Assembly: GCA_029557965.1 (NCBI GenBank)
Contig: JAKQIM010000031.1
Span: 1-64,000 of the forward strand
Length of the DNA stretch: 64,000 bases
Source: Chloroflexota bacterium
GTDB lineage: Bacteria; Chloroflexota; Anaerolineae; Anaerolineales; UBA4823
Reading direction: 5' to 3'
The notes below the pieces were generated by a model, which did not search any database, had not been told where the DNA came from, and worked only from the letters and a program-made list of their open reading frames with translations. Shown piece after piece: positions 44,070 to 55,435 of this stretch. The number at the start of each line of letters is the position of its first letter. Positions within the stretch are counted from its first letter, which is position 1. The translations under genes were made by a program, and so were the position numbers.

Positions 44070-45507
44070 AAAATTGAGCGTAGATGAATTCCGTCACCTC
44101 GCTGGGGGCCAGCAAAATGATCCCCGCCAACAGCAGGGCATAGAACAAGGCTCTCAGTGGGGCCGGCAGGCGCGTGGCCACCAGCAGGTTGCCGCTGGCA
44201 TACTGCACCGTGTCCATCAAGATCAGCGGCGCGCTATAGAACAGCAGGTCGGTGGCAAAGAGCAGGCTCTGCTCAGAGGCCGCCGCCCTAAAGTGGCTCA
44301 GCATATACCACACCTGCCCCACCGACTCGGCCCTGAAGAACAGCCAGCCGAAGGACACCAGCGCCAACATCAACACGATCCTCAGCCCCACCAATGGGAA
44401 GGCCTGCCCGCTGTTCCAGGGGTCCTGGTGGATCGGGCGCTTCTCAAACCGCCGGTACAGCACCATCAACAGCCCGTGGTAGCCCCCCCACAGCAAAAAG
44501 GTCCATCCCGCCCCATGCCACAAACCGCTGACCAGCATCGTGATCATGGGCGGCAGCAGCTCTGGCAAAAACTTCAGCTTCAGCAAGGCCCGCCGCGAGG
44601 GGAAGAAGATATAGTCCCTCAGCCATTCAGAGAAGGAAATATGCCAGCGCTGCCAGAAGTCGGTGGGGTTGAGGGCCAAGAACGGCAGGCGGAAGTTGAT
44701 CGTCAGCTCAAAGCCCAGCAGCTTGGCCAGGCCGCGCCCAATATCCGAATAGGCCGAGAAATCGGCGTAGATCTGCACCCCAAATGCCAGCACCGCCAGC
44801 AGGTAATCTGCGCCTGCATATTGGGCCGGGTCGGCAAAAACCGGGTTCACCACGTTGGCCAGGTTATCAGCCACCACCAGCTTCTTAAAGAAGCCCCAGA
44901 TCAGCAGGTACACCCCCGCCGCCGTTTGCGAGGCGCTGGGGCTGCGCGGCCGGGCGATCTGCGGCAAGAGCACGTGTGCCCGGTCCATTGGCCCCGCCGG
45001 CAGCGCCGGGAAGAAGGCCACGTAGATGGCATATTCCAACAGGCTGCGCGTGGGCTGGCTGCGCCGCTGGTACACATCGATCACATAGCTCATTGACTTC
45101 AACGTGAAGAAGCTGATCCCCAGCGGCAGGGCCAGGTTCAGGCTGGGCGCGGCCGCCTCTACCCCCAGGCGGTTGAGCACGCTGAAGAAGCTGCCGGCGA
45201 AGAAATTGAAGTACTTGAAGGCCACCAGCGCCCCCAGGTTAGCCCCCAACGAGGTGAACAACAACAGGCCGCGCGGCAGGCGGGCTGCCTTCTCATCTTT
45301 GCCCGGCCCCAACCCCAGGCCCACCAGGTAGTCCAGCAGGGTCAGCCCGCCAATCAAGAGGGCCATCCGCCAACCGCCCCAGCCGTAGAAAACGTAACAG
45401 GCCGCCAACAGCAGCAGGTTCTGCAGCCGGCGCTGCTTTTGCAGCACCAGGTAAAGGGCGTAAAACAGGGCAAAGAAATAGAGGAACTCGAGCGAGCGAA
45501 ATGCCAT
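44068..45507 (-). CDS. MBOAT-family O-acyltransferase (AlgI-like)
   Basis: 479 residues with about ten membrane spans. The MBOAT signature is WHISFSEWLRDYIFFP and LVSGLWHGAGWTFLLWGGYHGLLMVLY, with the catalytic His in LWHGAGW. Members transfer acyl groups (often acetate) onto extracytoplasmic polysaccharides such as alginate. No AlgJ/AlgX-like partner is adjacent; the nearby GT-C and UXS-type genes provide possible glycan context. The ATG at 45507 has only a weak SD. It lies 42 nt after the AlbA_2 gene on the same strand. Confidence 0.9.
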   Translation of the reverse strand: MAFRSLEFLYFFALFYALYLVLQKQRRLQNLLLLAACYVFYGWGGWRMALLIGGLTLLDYLVGLGLGPGKDEKAARLPRGLLLFTSLGANLGALVAFKYFNFFAGSFFSVLNRLGVEAAAPSLNLALPLGISFFTLKSMSYVIDVYQRRSQPTRSLLEYAIYVAFFPALPAGPMDRAHVLLPQIARPRSPSASQTAAGVYLLIWGFFKKLVVADNLANVVNPVFADPAQYAGADYLLAVLAFGVQIYADFSAYSDIGRGLAKLLGFELTINFRLPFLALNPTDFWQRWHISFSEWLRDYIFFPSRRALLKLKFLPELLPPMITMLVSGLWHGAGWTFLLWGGYHGLLMVLYRRFEKRPIHQDPWNSGQAFPLVGLRIVLMLALVSFGWLFFRAESVGQVWYMLSHFRAAASEQSLLFATDLLFYSAPLILMDTVQYASGNLLVATRLPAPLRALFYALLLAGIILLAPSEVTEFIYAQF

Positions 45508-45549
45508 GGTCTTCAGGGGAACCGGGAGGCCTGCCTCCCCACAGCCCGG

Positions 45550-46974
45550 CTAAGCGGCCGGAGCGACCTTCTTCAGGATGTAATACGTGGCCCGCTTATC
45601 GCCGATCTTGAGCAGCACACCCTGGCTCACCAGGTCTGCCAGGTCGCGCCGCAAGGTCTCGGCGTGCACATCGGGGCAAAGGTCCTGGTATTCGCGGCTG
45701 GTAATACGGCGGTGGCCCGCCAGGTATGCCAGGGCCATCTGCTGGCGTGGGTTGAGCGCCAGCGAGGCGTAGACAGACAGGTCTGGTACAGGGTGGGTGG
45801 CAGCGTCCAGCCCGCTGTACAGGGTGACGCGGAAAGTGCCCGAGGCATCTTCAAAGCGCGGTGGGCGCAGGCCGGCGGCGCGGGTCACCGTCACCACCCG
45901 GTTCAAGCCGTAGCCCAGGCGCTCCACAAAGCCCAGGTCTGCCAGCACCTGCACCACCACCGGGTTGCGCGAGAAGCGCGCTTCCAGCAGGTTATCCAGC
46001 GTCACCGGGCCGGGCAGGCCGCCGGGTGAATGCACCTCCAGGCGGTCTGAGAAGATGTACAGGTGGGTGTTATCGCCCTGCACGCTGTAATCGCGGTGGG
46101 CAATGGCATTCACCAACAGCTCGCGCACCGCTTCGAACGGGTACTCGGGCGCTTCTTGGTGCTGGAGACCCACCAGGCGCACCACGCTGCGCAAATTGCC
46201 CCGCACAAAGGCCTCGGCCTGGCGCAGTTGCTCAGGCAAGGTACCGCTGATGTCTTGCTTGATGTAGCTATCTGCAAGGGTCACCCCCGGGAAGCGCCCC
46301 GCCAGCAAGGTGGCATTGGGCAGCCACTGCTGTGGGCAGCGCCCAAACAACAGCAGCGCGGCATAGGTCGGCCGCAGAACCCCCTCCACCCGCCTCAGGC
46401 AGCCGCGCCGCACCAGCCAGTCTTGCTCAGAGATCGAGGGCGGCAGCAGGCCATCCTGGTTGGCTCTTTCCATGTAGGCCTGCACCTGAGCCGGATCCAG
46501 GTCGTCCAGGCTGGCATCTGGCAGGGGGCGGGCCTCGAACTGCACCGCGCCCCGCTCTACCAGCAGTTGGCGCAAGCGCCGGGCCGGCAGGGGGTTGGTC
46601 TGTGTGCCCTCCCGCCCCAAGTAACGCCCTTCCAGGCTGTAGACGTGCGGCAGGCCGCCGGGCACGGCCACGCACAACACCTGCGCCGCCGAAGCAGAGC
46701 CCGGTTGGGCCGCCTGCACCCGGCGCGGCAGCGGCAAGACCAGGGCCGGCTCAGCCATCAAGGCCGCCTGGAAGACCTTATCTGCCGCCGCTTCAACATC
46801 CACCAGGCCAATCACCTCGCCGCTGCGTGGGGCAATCCCCAACAGCACCAGGCCGCCCCCGGCATTGGCCATTCCCACCAGCACTGAGGCCAGGCGCGCC
46901 AACGGCACATCCTCCGGGAACCAATGCAGCCCCGCGCCCATGCCTTGTGCCAGCAAGCCAGGTATATCGTACAA
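45550..46974 (-). CDS. AlbA_2/Schlafen-type ATP-binding protein, putative transcriptional regulator
   Basis: 474 residues from a TTG at 46974 (an ATG at 46941 is an alternative). The N-terminal AlbA_2 domain (about 15-130) has LASVLVGMANAGGGLVLLGI. The middle has a HATPase_c_4-like region (about 290-360, AVRELLVNAIAHRDYSVQGDNTHLYIFSDRLEVHSPGGLPG). The C-terminus is a winged helix (about 405-465, ITSREYQDLCPDVHAETLRRDLADLVSQGVLLK). This is the family often labelled 'ATP-dependent DNA helicase RecG-like' or 'Schlafen-like regulator'. It lacks helicase motifs, so a regulator is more likely. The gene begins 9 nt after the lon stop. Confidence 0.85.
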   Translation of the reverse strand: MYDIPGLLAQGMGAGLHWFPEDVPLARLASVLVGMANAGGGLVLLGIAPRSGEVIGLVDVEAAADKVFQAALMAEPALVLPLPRRVQAAQPGSASAAQVLCVAVPGGLPHVYSLEGRYLGREGTQTNPLPARRLRQLLVERGAVQFEARPLPDASLDDLDPAQVQAYMERANQDGLLPPSISEQDWLVRRGCLRRVEGVLRPTYAALLLFGRCPQQWLPNATLLAGRFPGVTLADSYIKQDISGTLPEQLRQAEAFVRGNLRSVVRLVGLQHQEAPEYPFEAVRELLVNAIAHRDYSVQGDNTHLYIFSDRLEVHSPGGLPGPVTLDNLLEARFSRNPVVVQVLADLGFVERLGYGLNRVVTVTRAAGLRPPRFEDASGTFRVTLYSGLDAATHPVPDLSVYASLALNPRQQMALAYLAGHRRITSREYQDLCPDVHAETLRRDLADLVSQGVLLKIGDKRATYYILKKVAPAA

Positions 46975-46983
46975 TGCCGCCGC

Positions 46984-49484
<2,501 letters not shown>

Positions 49485-49488
<4 letters not shown>

Positions 49489-50834
49489 TCACAACTCCTA
49501 TTATTCTTTTCCCAGGCAATGCGCGCTCCGGCAACCACAAAAATACTGCCGGTAACCAGCACCAAAGCCCGATCGCCAGCCAGGCGCAGGGCTTCTTCGA
49601 ATCCATCGGCCACATCCAATACGATGCGAGCCGGGCAGTTGTAGCTTTGGGCTAATGCCAGCAGCTTCTCGGGCTGCATGGCACGCGGGTGGAAGGATTT
49701 GACAATCACCACCTGTTCCACACGCTCCATCAACTCGGCAAACATACCTTCCACATCTTTATCTTCCGATGCGCCAAACATCATCACCACCGGCGCCGCG
49801 GGGAAGTAATCGTCCAGCGCCTGGCGCAGCTTGAGCGCCGAATCGCGATTGTGGGCGCAGTCCAGCACCACCGGCGGCTGTTGGCGCAGCACTTCAAAGC
49901 GGCCCGGCCAAACCACGTTGGCAAAACCGGCCTGGATGGCCTGGTCACTCACCGGCAGGCCTTGCCGGCAGGCCACCTGCAAGGCTGCATACGCGGTGAC
50001 GGCATTGCTCACCTGGTGCTGCCCCAACAAAGGGATGCGCAGGGTCACCGGGGCTGGCACAATCCCGGGCTCGGGCCTGGCCCACACTTCGAAAGTCTGC
50101 CCGGTCAATGAATGGTCCAGCAGGGCAAACTGGTAGTCAGCCCCCACCTCAGTCAGCGGGGCGCCTCGTTCACCAGCCACCCGCGCCACCACCTGGCGAG
50201 CTTCTTCGGGCTTGGGGGCCAGCACCACCGGCACACCCGGTTTTATGATCCCGGCCTTCTCGCCGGCAATCTCTGCCAGGGTGTTCCCCAGCAAGAACAT
50301 GTGGTCGTACGAAAGCGAGGTGATCACAGCCACCTGCGGCAAGATGACGTTGGTGGCATCCAGCCGCCCACCCAGGCCCACTTCGATCAAGGCAGCATCA
50401 CACCCCTGGCGGGCAAAATACATGAAGGCCAGGGCCGTGGTGATCTCGAAGGTCGTCAGCCGCGGGATGGAAGCAATATAAGGCTTGAGTTCATCGACCA
50501 GCGCCACCAGCTCGGCGTGGTCGATCATCTGGCCGTTCACCTGGATGCGCTCGGTGTAATCGTCGAGGTGCGGCGAGGTATACAGCCCCACACGGTAGCC
50601 TTGGGTTTGCAGCGCACTGGCGCACAATGCCGAGACTGAGCCTTTACCCTTGGTGCCCGCCACGTGGATCGACAAGAACCTGGCCTGTGGATTGCCCAGG
50701 GCCTCAACCAGGGCCTGCATGCGCCCCAGGTCAAACTGCTCGGGCTTGAGATCCACCGAGTGTTTGAGGCTGAAATCGACAAAACTGTACAAATACGCCA
50801 GCGTCTGCTGGTAACGGGTCTCTAAGTCGCTCAT
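49485..50834 (-). CDS. folC: Folylpolyglutamate synthase / dihydrofolate synthase
   Basis: 449 residues of the Mur-ligase-like FolC fold: P-loop VAGTKGKGSVSALCAS, TSPHLDDYTERIQVNG, EVGLGGRLDATNVI, and TSLSYDHMFLLGNTLAEIAGEKAGIIKPGVPVV. It adds glutamate to folates or dihydropteroate using ATP. TTGCAT and TACAAT (50872-50867 and 50849-50844) are 17 bp apart. The -10 ends nine bases before the ATG, so the leader is only a few bases or absent. The stop overlaps the lon ATG. Confidence 0.95.
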
Positions 50835-50843
50835 CGTTCACGG

Positions 50844-50872
50844 ATTGTACCCGCTTGAACCCCTCTATGCAA
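50844..50872 (-). promoter_or_regulatory. folC-lon promoter
   Basis: TTGCAT, 17-bp spacer, TACAAT on the minus strand; the transcription start would fall 2-3 nt before the folC ATG. Confidence 0.7.
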
Positions 50873-50881
50873 GAGGCTTTA

Positions 50882-50925
50882 ATCACAAACAAAAACGGCG
50901 CAGGTGCGCCGTTTTTGTTTGTGAT
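50882..50925. terminator. Perfect 20-bp hairpin after lnt
   Basis: Arms of 20 bases (50882-50901 and 50906-50925) pair perfectly around AGGT. The inner part is GCGCC-rich and the outer part is A/T tracts. It sits at the end of the leftward lnt gene, just before the folC promoter. Confidence 0.85.
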
Positions 50926-52422
50926 CTAGGCCTTTTTGGCCAGCCAACCACTGCTGAAGATGAAAAAAAACATTCCAGCCAGGGCCAGCCAGCCCACCCA
51001 ATCGCCCAGGCGGGTGTTCAGGGTACCGGCTCCAGAGCCCAACTGCACCTCGCCCACTACGGTGGCCTCACAGCCTTCGGTACAGCTTGCCAGGCTGACA
51101 ATACGCCCATACGGGTCAATGATGGCCGAGTCAAAGCCGCCATCTGCCTTGACCATGGCCACGCGGTTCTCAACGGCGCGGAAAACAAGGTGGGTGTAAT
51201 GAATGCCGGCAATGGTGGTCCAGTCATTGGATGGCACGGCGATCAACTGAGCACCCTGGCGAACCAGCTTGCGAGCTGTATCGGTGTAATCCAGGTCGTA
51301 GCAAATGATGGTGCCCAGCTTGCCGATCTCTGTGTCATACACCGGGTAGGTGCCGCGCGTGGGACTGGTCTCGCCGCCAAAGACCACCGGGTGATCTTTG
51401 CCAAACACACCCAAGAAGCGTCCTTGCGGGTCGATCACTGTGGCCTCGTTACGGAACAAACCTTCCTGGATATTTACTACGTAACCCACAGCCAGGTAGC
51501 TGTTGGTTTCTTGTGCCAATCCCGCCAGGCCCAACTTATCCTCCACCTGTGGGTCCCACAAGAAGCCGCCCTCTGGCCAGGCGATCAAGCGGGCGCCCTG
51601 GTCTGCGGCCTGGCGCGTCTGCTCGAGCATGCGGGCGTGCAGCGCTTCAACCAGGTCTGCATGGCCCTGGTTGGCATTGATGATCGGCGAGACCGCCGGT
51701 TGAACGGCAGCCACTGTCACCCGCGGGGTATCCATAGGACGCAGAAGCACCAGGCTGAGGATGATCCAGGCGGCCAAAGTAACCCCCGCGCTCAGCATCC
51801 AGCGTTTCCACTGGCGGTCAGAAATGGCCACCACGGCATCATCCAATTTCCAACGCTGGTCAAAAAGCCCCATCAGCATCAGGGTCAAGGCCAGGTTGAC
51901 CCAGTAGATCAATGCACCCAGGCCGATGATACCAAAGACGCTCACCGGCTGGATCAGCCATACCTGCCTGAAGAGGGGCGTGGCAATGAAAGCCCAGGTG
52001 CCGGCAATGGGCACGAACAGACGGATCAACTCGGTGCCGGCCCAGTTGGCGACGCCCGAAGCCACGAACCAACGGTAGCCTGTCTTCTCATGGAAACGGA
52101 GCAGGCTCATCTCGGCAAACAGGGTAAAAACAGAAAGGATCAGGGGCAGATAGGCCATGTAAGAGCCGACCGGTGCAAAGACCCGGCCCAGGTAACCTTG
52201 CAGCCAGACGAACAAACCCAGGGCCGATGCCAGTGAGCCCAGCTTGCGCGGCATCAGGCGGAATTGGGCAAACAGCACCAGCACCCAGCCGATGAAGATC
52301 AAGGGCCAAATCTCAAACGGCGGAAAAGCCAGCACAAACGCCAGACCACCTGCTGCTGCGCACAATAAGCCCAAGAGCACACGCAGCGGGTTAGAAAGCT
52401 TGATCAAAAGGGGCTCGCTCAT
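50926..52422 (-). CDS. lnt: Apolipoprotein N-acyltransferase-like protein
   Basis: 498 residues from the ATG at 52422 with GGAG 6 nt upstream. About seven membrane spans fill residues 10-225. The nitrilase-like domain (about 235-450) follows with a Glu in LIAWPEGGF, a Lys in FGKDHPVVFGGE and the nucleophile Cys in TIICYDLDYTD, the Glu-Lys-Cys triad of Lnt. Lnt adds the third acyl chain to lipoproteins, normally a trait of diderm bacteria, though Lnt homologues also occur in some monoderm-like lineages. The E in CYE is a D here. Lipoproteins are encoded elsewhere in the window. Confidence 0.88.
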   Translation of the reverse strand: MSEPLLIKLSNPLRVLLGLLCAAAGGLAFVLAFPPFEIWPLIFIGWVLVLFAQFRLMPRKLGSLASALGLFVWLQGYLGRVFAPVGSYMAYLPLILSVFTLFAEMSLLRFHEKTGYRWFVASGVANWAGTELIRLFVPIAGTWAFIATPLFRQVWLIQPVSVFGIIGLGALIYWVNLALTLMLMGLFDQRWKLDDAVVAISDRQWKRWMLSAGVTLAAWIILSLVLLRPMDTPRVTVAAVQPAVSPIINANQGHADLVEALHARMLEQTRQAADQGARLIAWPEGGFLWDPQVEDKLGLAGLAQETNSYLAVGYVVNIQEGLFRNEATVIDPQGRFLGVFGKDHPVVFGGETSPTRGTYPVYDTEIGKLGTIICYDLDYTDTARKLVRQGAQLIAVPSNDWTTIAGIHYTHLVFRAVENRVAMVKADGGFDSAIIDPYGRIVSLASCTEGCEATVVGEVQLGSGAGTLNTRLGDWVGWLALAGMFFFIFSSGWLAKKA

Positions 52423-52489
52423 AAATTCTCCAATCGAAAGACTCAATTCCCGCTGTGGGCAGTCGCCAGCACTGCTCACAACAAGATCA

Positions 52490-53056
52490 TTATCCGATCG
52501 TCGGCAGCTCGTATTGGCTGCGCCGGATGCGGGCAATCACTTCTTCTAGCCAGCGAAGTTGGGCAATGGCACTTGCCACGCCATAATCCACCGTCAACAT
52601 CCAATAGAATCGGTCGCGCGGCGTTTCGCTGCCATCCATTTGCTGGCTGCTCTCAGCCGGGATACCACCCAAGCGCTGCAAACGGTGGCGGATCAAGGAT
52701 GCCTGGTGCTCCAACAACCCCAATACCACCTCATCGCTGAGCTGTCCGGCAAAGAAGAGCTGGATCAGCCAGGCCAGGCGCGTCTCAGACGGCGGCTGGT
52801 CGGCTGCCAGCCAGGCTTGCAGCTCAGCCCGACCGCGCTCGGTCAGGTGATACACCTTGCGGGCGGGGCGGGTATCCTGCTGGATCACCTCCACCGTCAG
52901 CCAGCCCTTTTCCTCCATTTGCGGCAGGACACGATAAATGTGGCTCTGCTTAGCAGGCCAGAAGTGTTTGATAGACTGGTCAAAGATCTTCTTTAGCTCA
53001 TACCCAGTCATCGGCTCGTAGTTTAGAAATCCTAAAATGGCGTGTTCAAGTGACAT
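52490..53056 (-). CDS. PadR-family transcriptional regulator with C-terminal helical domain
   Basis: 188 residues. The N-terminal PadR winged helix is LEHAILGFLNYEPMTGYELKK, then HIYRVLPQMEEKGWLTVEVI and RPARKVYHLTERGRAELQAWL. A Vir-act-alpha-C-type helical domain (about 95-175) adds ligand binding or dimer contacts. It has a good promoter (TTGACA-17-TACTAT, at 53120-53092 on the minus strand). lnt follows 67 nt after the stop, which may be the controlled gene or simply neighbouring. Confidence 0.92.
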   Translation of the reverse strand: MSLEHAILGFLNYEPMTGYELKKIFDQSIKHFWPAKQSHIYRVLPQMEEKGWLTVEVIQQDTRPARKVYHLTERGRAELQAWLAADQPPSETRLAWLIQLFFAGQLSDEVVLGLLEHQASLIRHRLQRLGGIPAESSQQMDGSETPRDRFYWMLTVDYGVASAIAQLRWLEEVIARIRRSQYELPTIG

Positions 53057-53091
53057 GATCTATATCCATAATTATGTATTCAACTTGTATA

Positions 53092-53120
53092 ATAGTATCC
53101 TTGTTGAGCACAATTGTCAA
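53092..53120 (-). promoter_or_regulatory. Promoter of the 53-kb padR gene
   Basis: TTGACA (53120-53115), 17-bp spacer, TACTAT (53097-53092) on the minus strand; the spacer contains CAATTGTG-like half-dyads. Confidence 0.7.
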
Positions 53121-53187
53121 GGGATGGTACCGGGCCTTTGCGAGGATATTGCCTCGCTTTCGGAGATTTCTGGGGTAGAATTATTTG

Positions 53188-53844
53188 ATGCGAAATCGAT
53201 TTATCAAACATGTGTTCAGGCTAATTCAGGTCATAGTAGTAACCGGGGCCTCGGCGCTCTTGCTTTCGCGCCTCCTGGCGCTGCTTTCTACCGGGCCGCG
53301 TCAATACAACCTGGTGCAGGTTCCAGCCCGTCCGGCAGCGGTGGTCTTTGGGGCCGGCCTTTGGCGCGATGGCAGCCCTACCCCCGTGCTGCGCGATCGG
53401 GTGGCAACCGCGGCCGAACTGTACTTTTCGGGCAAGGTTGAGAAGATCTTGATGAGCGGCGATAACCGCGTGGTGGAATACAATGAGCCAGCCGCCATGC
53501 GCACTTATGCCCTCAGCCTGGGCGTGCCCGATGAAGCCATTGTGCTCGATTATGCCGGGCGCAGCACTTACGATACCTGTTACCGCGCCGGGGCGATCTT
53601 TGGCTTGCACGAAGTGATCTTGGTAACGCAGAAGTTCCACATGCCGCGCGCAATCTATACCTGCCAGGCACTAGGATTAGACCCCGTAGGGGTTGCCGCT
53701 GACCGGCGTGATTACCGGCGCTCTTCCCAGTTGTATTGGAACCTGCGCGAGCTGCCTGCCACGCTGAACGCCCTGTTTGAAGTGCACCTGCTGCGCCCAC
53801 TGCCCGTGCTCGGCAACCCCGAGCCCATCTTCCCAGATACATAG
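53188..53844 (+). CDS. SanA/YdcF-like DUF218 protein
   Basis: 218 residues from ATG 53188 (a TTG directly upstream is an alternative). An N-terminal membrane anchor (about 10-30, IVVTGASALLLSRLLALL) precedes the DUF218 domain: VVFGAGLWRDGSPTPVLRDRVATAA, EKILMSGDN, and QKFHMPRAIYTCQALGLD. The SanA/ElyC/YdcF family is tied to envelope integrity and lipid carrier metabolism; the exact reaction is not firmly known. TAGAAT ends six bases before the ATG, a leaderless pattern. The HD-domain gene follows 9 nt later with an AGGAG SD. Confidence 0.88.
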   Translation: MRNRFIKHVFRLIQVIVVTGASALLLSRLLALLSTGPRQYNLVQVPARPAAVVFGAGLWRDGSPTPVLRDRVATAAELYFSGKVEKILMSGDNRVVEYNEPAAMRTYALSLGVPDEAIVLDYAGRSTYDTCYRAGAIFGLHEVILVTQKFHMPRAIYTCQALGLDPVGVAADRRDYRRSSQLYWNLRELPATLNALFEVHLLRPLPVLGNPEPIFPDT

Positions 53845-53853
53845 GAGTGAATC

Positions 53854-54405
53854 ATGGATCGACCAACTGCCCTCACCCTGGTACGTGAATTCGTAAAAAA
53901 CGAAAGCCTGGTACGTCACATGCTGGCGGTGGAAGCTGCCATGCGCTTCTACGCCGAGAAGTACGGTGAAGATGTTGAAACCTGGGGCATGGCTGGCCTG
54001 CTGCATGATTTCGATTGGGAAATCCATCCCACCCTCGAAGAGCACCCCACCGCGGGGGCGCCAATCTTGCGCCAGCGCGGCGTGCCAGAGCCGCTGGTGC
54101 GCGCTGTGCTCAGCCATGCCGATCACAGCGGGGTAACGCGCGAGACCCGCATGGAAAAGGCCCTCTTCGCCTGCGATGAAATCACCGGCCTGATCACCGC
54201 TGCCGCCCTGGTGCGCCCCTCCCGCGCCCTGTACGACCTCGAAGCCTCTTCGGTCAAGAAGAAGTGGAAAGACCGCTCTTTTGCTGCAGGGGCCAATCGA
54301 GAAGAAATCACGAAGGCCGCCGAGGAGTTCGGCATTGAGTTATGGGAGCATGTGGGGAATGTGATCCTGGCGATGCGGCGCATCGCCCCCGACTTGGGGC
54401 TCTGA
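53854..54405 (+). CDS. HD-domain phosphohydrolase family protein
   Basis: 183 residues. The HD motif is H-x-L...HD: LVRHMLAVEAAMRFYAEKYG, LLHDFDWEIHPT, then VLSHADHSGVTR and FACDEITGLITA. It resembles the small HDIG-type proteins annotated as hydrolases. The HD pair and downstream His/Asp give the metal site, so phosphodiesterase or phosphohydrolase activity is likely. The substrate is unknown. It is co-transcribed with the SanA-like gene. A separate promoter for the recombinase-like gene follows. Confidence 0.88.
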   Translation: MDRPTALTLVREFVKNESLVRHMLAVEAAMRFYAEKYGEDVETWGMAGLLHDFDWEIHPTLEEHPTAGAPILRQRGVPEPLVRAVLSHADHSGVTRETRMEKALFACDEITGLITAAALVRPSRALYDLEASSVKKKWKDRSFAAGANREEITKAAEEFGIELWEHVGNVILAMRRIAPDLGL

Positions 54406-54423
54406 TAAGGATCTGCCTTTTCG

Positions 54424-54453
54424 CTTGACAAGCAGGCTTCGTTTCTGCTAAAC
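54424..54453 (+). promoter_or_regulatory. Promoter of the recombinase-like gene
   Basis: TTGACA (54424-54429), 18-bp spacer, TAAACT (54448-54453). A small dyad, AGACT-n8-AGTCT, follows near the start site. Confidence 0.65.
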
Positions 54454-54492
54454 TAAGACTATACGAAAAGTCTATGCGAAAGAGAGGTGTCC

Positions 54493-55389
54493 ATGTCTCC
54501 TGAAAACAATCCCCTCACCCACATCACCGCCCAGGCCCCCATCCTCCCGGCGGTGAACGCCTGGCGCATCTACCTGAATGACCAGGGCAAATCTCCGCAC
54601 ACCGTCAAAGCCTTTACCGCTGATGTCTTGCTGCTGGCGGGCTTCTTGGCCCCCGACCGCCCACTGGGCGAGATCAGCACCAATGAGCTGAATTTATTCT
54701 TACAATGGATGCAGAATACCCGTGATGTGCCCTGCAGCCCAAAAACCTTCGCTCGCCGCATCACCTCGCTCAAAGCATTCTTCCGCTGGCTGCACCAATA
54801 CGGCGTGATCCTGGTCGACCCGGCTGAACGGGTGGTACAGCATTCTGTGGTCAGCCCCCTTCCCCAGGTGCTCACTGCCGATGAGGTCGAGGCGGTGTTG
54901 GCCGCGGCCGAGAAAAGCCGCCGCGCCCAGCCGTCAGATGCCCGCCCGCTGGCATTGGTAACCCTGCTGTTAAACACCGGCATCAAAAAGAGTGAGTGCC
55001 TGGCTATCAGCCCCAATCACATTGACTTTGAGGCTCCAGAGGGCCCCATCCTCTTTGTACGCTACGCCAGCCCCCAACACCGTTATAAAGAACGCAAGAT
55101 CACGCTGCCTGAAAACTGGGCCGAAATCTACAATGAATACAAAGGCCAATACCCCATCAGCGACCGCCTGTTCCCCTGGTCGCCGCGCCGCCTGGAATAT
55201 CTATTGGAAGACCTGGGCGAAGCTGCCGGCCTGAGCAAGCATCTCTCTTTCGATATGTGCCGCTGGACCTGCGCCCTGAGCGATTGGCAGTCAGATGTAG
55301 ACCCCAATAAAGTGCGCCAAAAACTAGGCATCTCGAAGATCCAATGGCGTGAAGTAAAAATGAAATTGGAAAGGTTATCAGTTTCTTAA
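54493..55389 (+). CDS. Tyrosine-recombinase fold protein lacking its active site
   Basis: 298 residues from ATG 54493 with AGAGAGG upstream. The core-binding SAM-like domain (about 15-110) shows NAWRIYLNDQGKSPHTVKAFTADVLLLAGFL and RITSLKAFFRWLHQYGVI, clearly XerC/D-like. The catalytic half follows, but each key residue has changed: Arg I (usual GLRxSE) is GIKKSE; the HxLRH box reads FDMCRWT; the LGH box reads LGISK; and the Tyr position has no Tyr (IQWREVKM). Only the second Arg is kept. The protein may bind DNA but should not cut it. No attachment sites or cargo genes surround it. Confidence 0.8.
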   Translation: MSPENNPLTHITAQAPILPAVNAWRIYLNDQGKSPHTVKAFTADVLLLAGFLAPDRPLGEISTNELNLFLQWMQNTRDVPCSPKTFARRITSLKAFFRWLHQYGVILVDPAERVVQHSVVSPLPQVLTADEVEAVLAAAEKSRRAQPSDARPLALVTLLLNTGIKKSECLAISPNHIDFEAPEGPILFVRYASPQHRYKERKITLPENWAEIYNEYKGQYPISDRLFPWSPRRLEYLLEDLGEAAGLSKHLSFDMCRWTCALSDWQSDVDPNKVRQKLGISKIQWREVKMKLERLSVS

Positions 55390-55428
55390 GCAGAAAGCGG
55401 GCCGAATGGCCCGCCTTCTGCTTAAGAA
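55383..55428. terminator. Symmetric hairpin between convergent genes
   Basis: TTCTTAAGCAGAA pairs with TTCTGCTTAAGAA around an inner GCGGGCC-GAAT-GGCCCGC stem. The stop codon of the recombinase-like gene lies inside it. It serves the recombinase-like and DUF47 genes. Confidence 0.8.
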
Positions 55429-55435
55429 AGATAGC

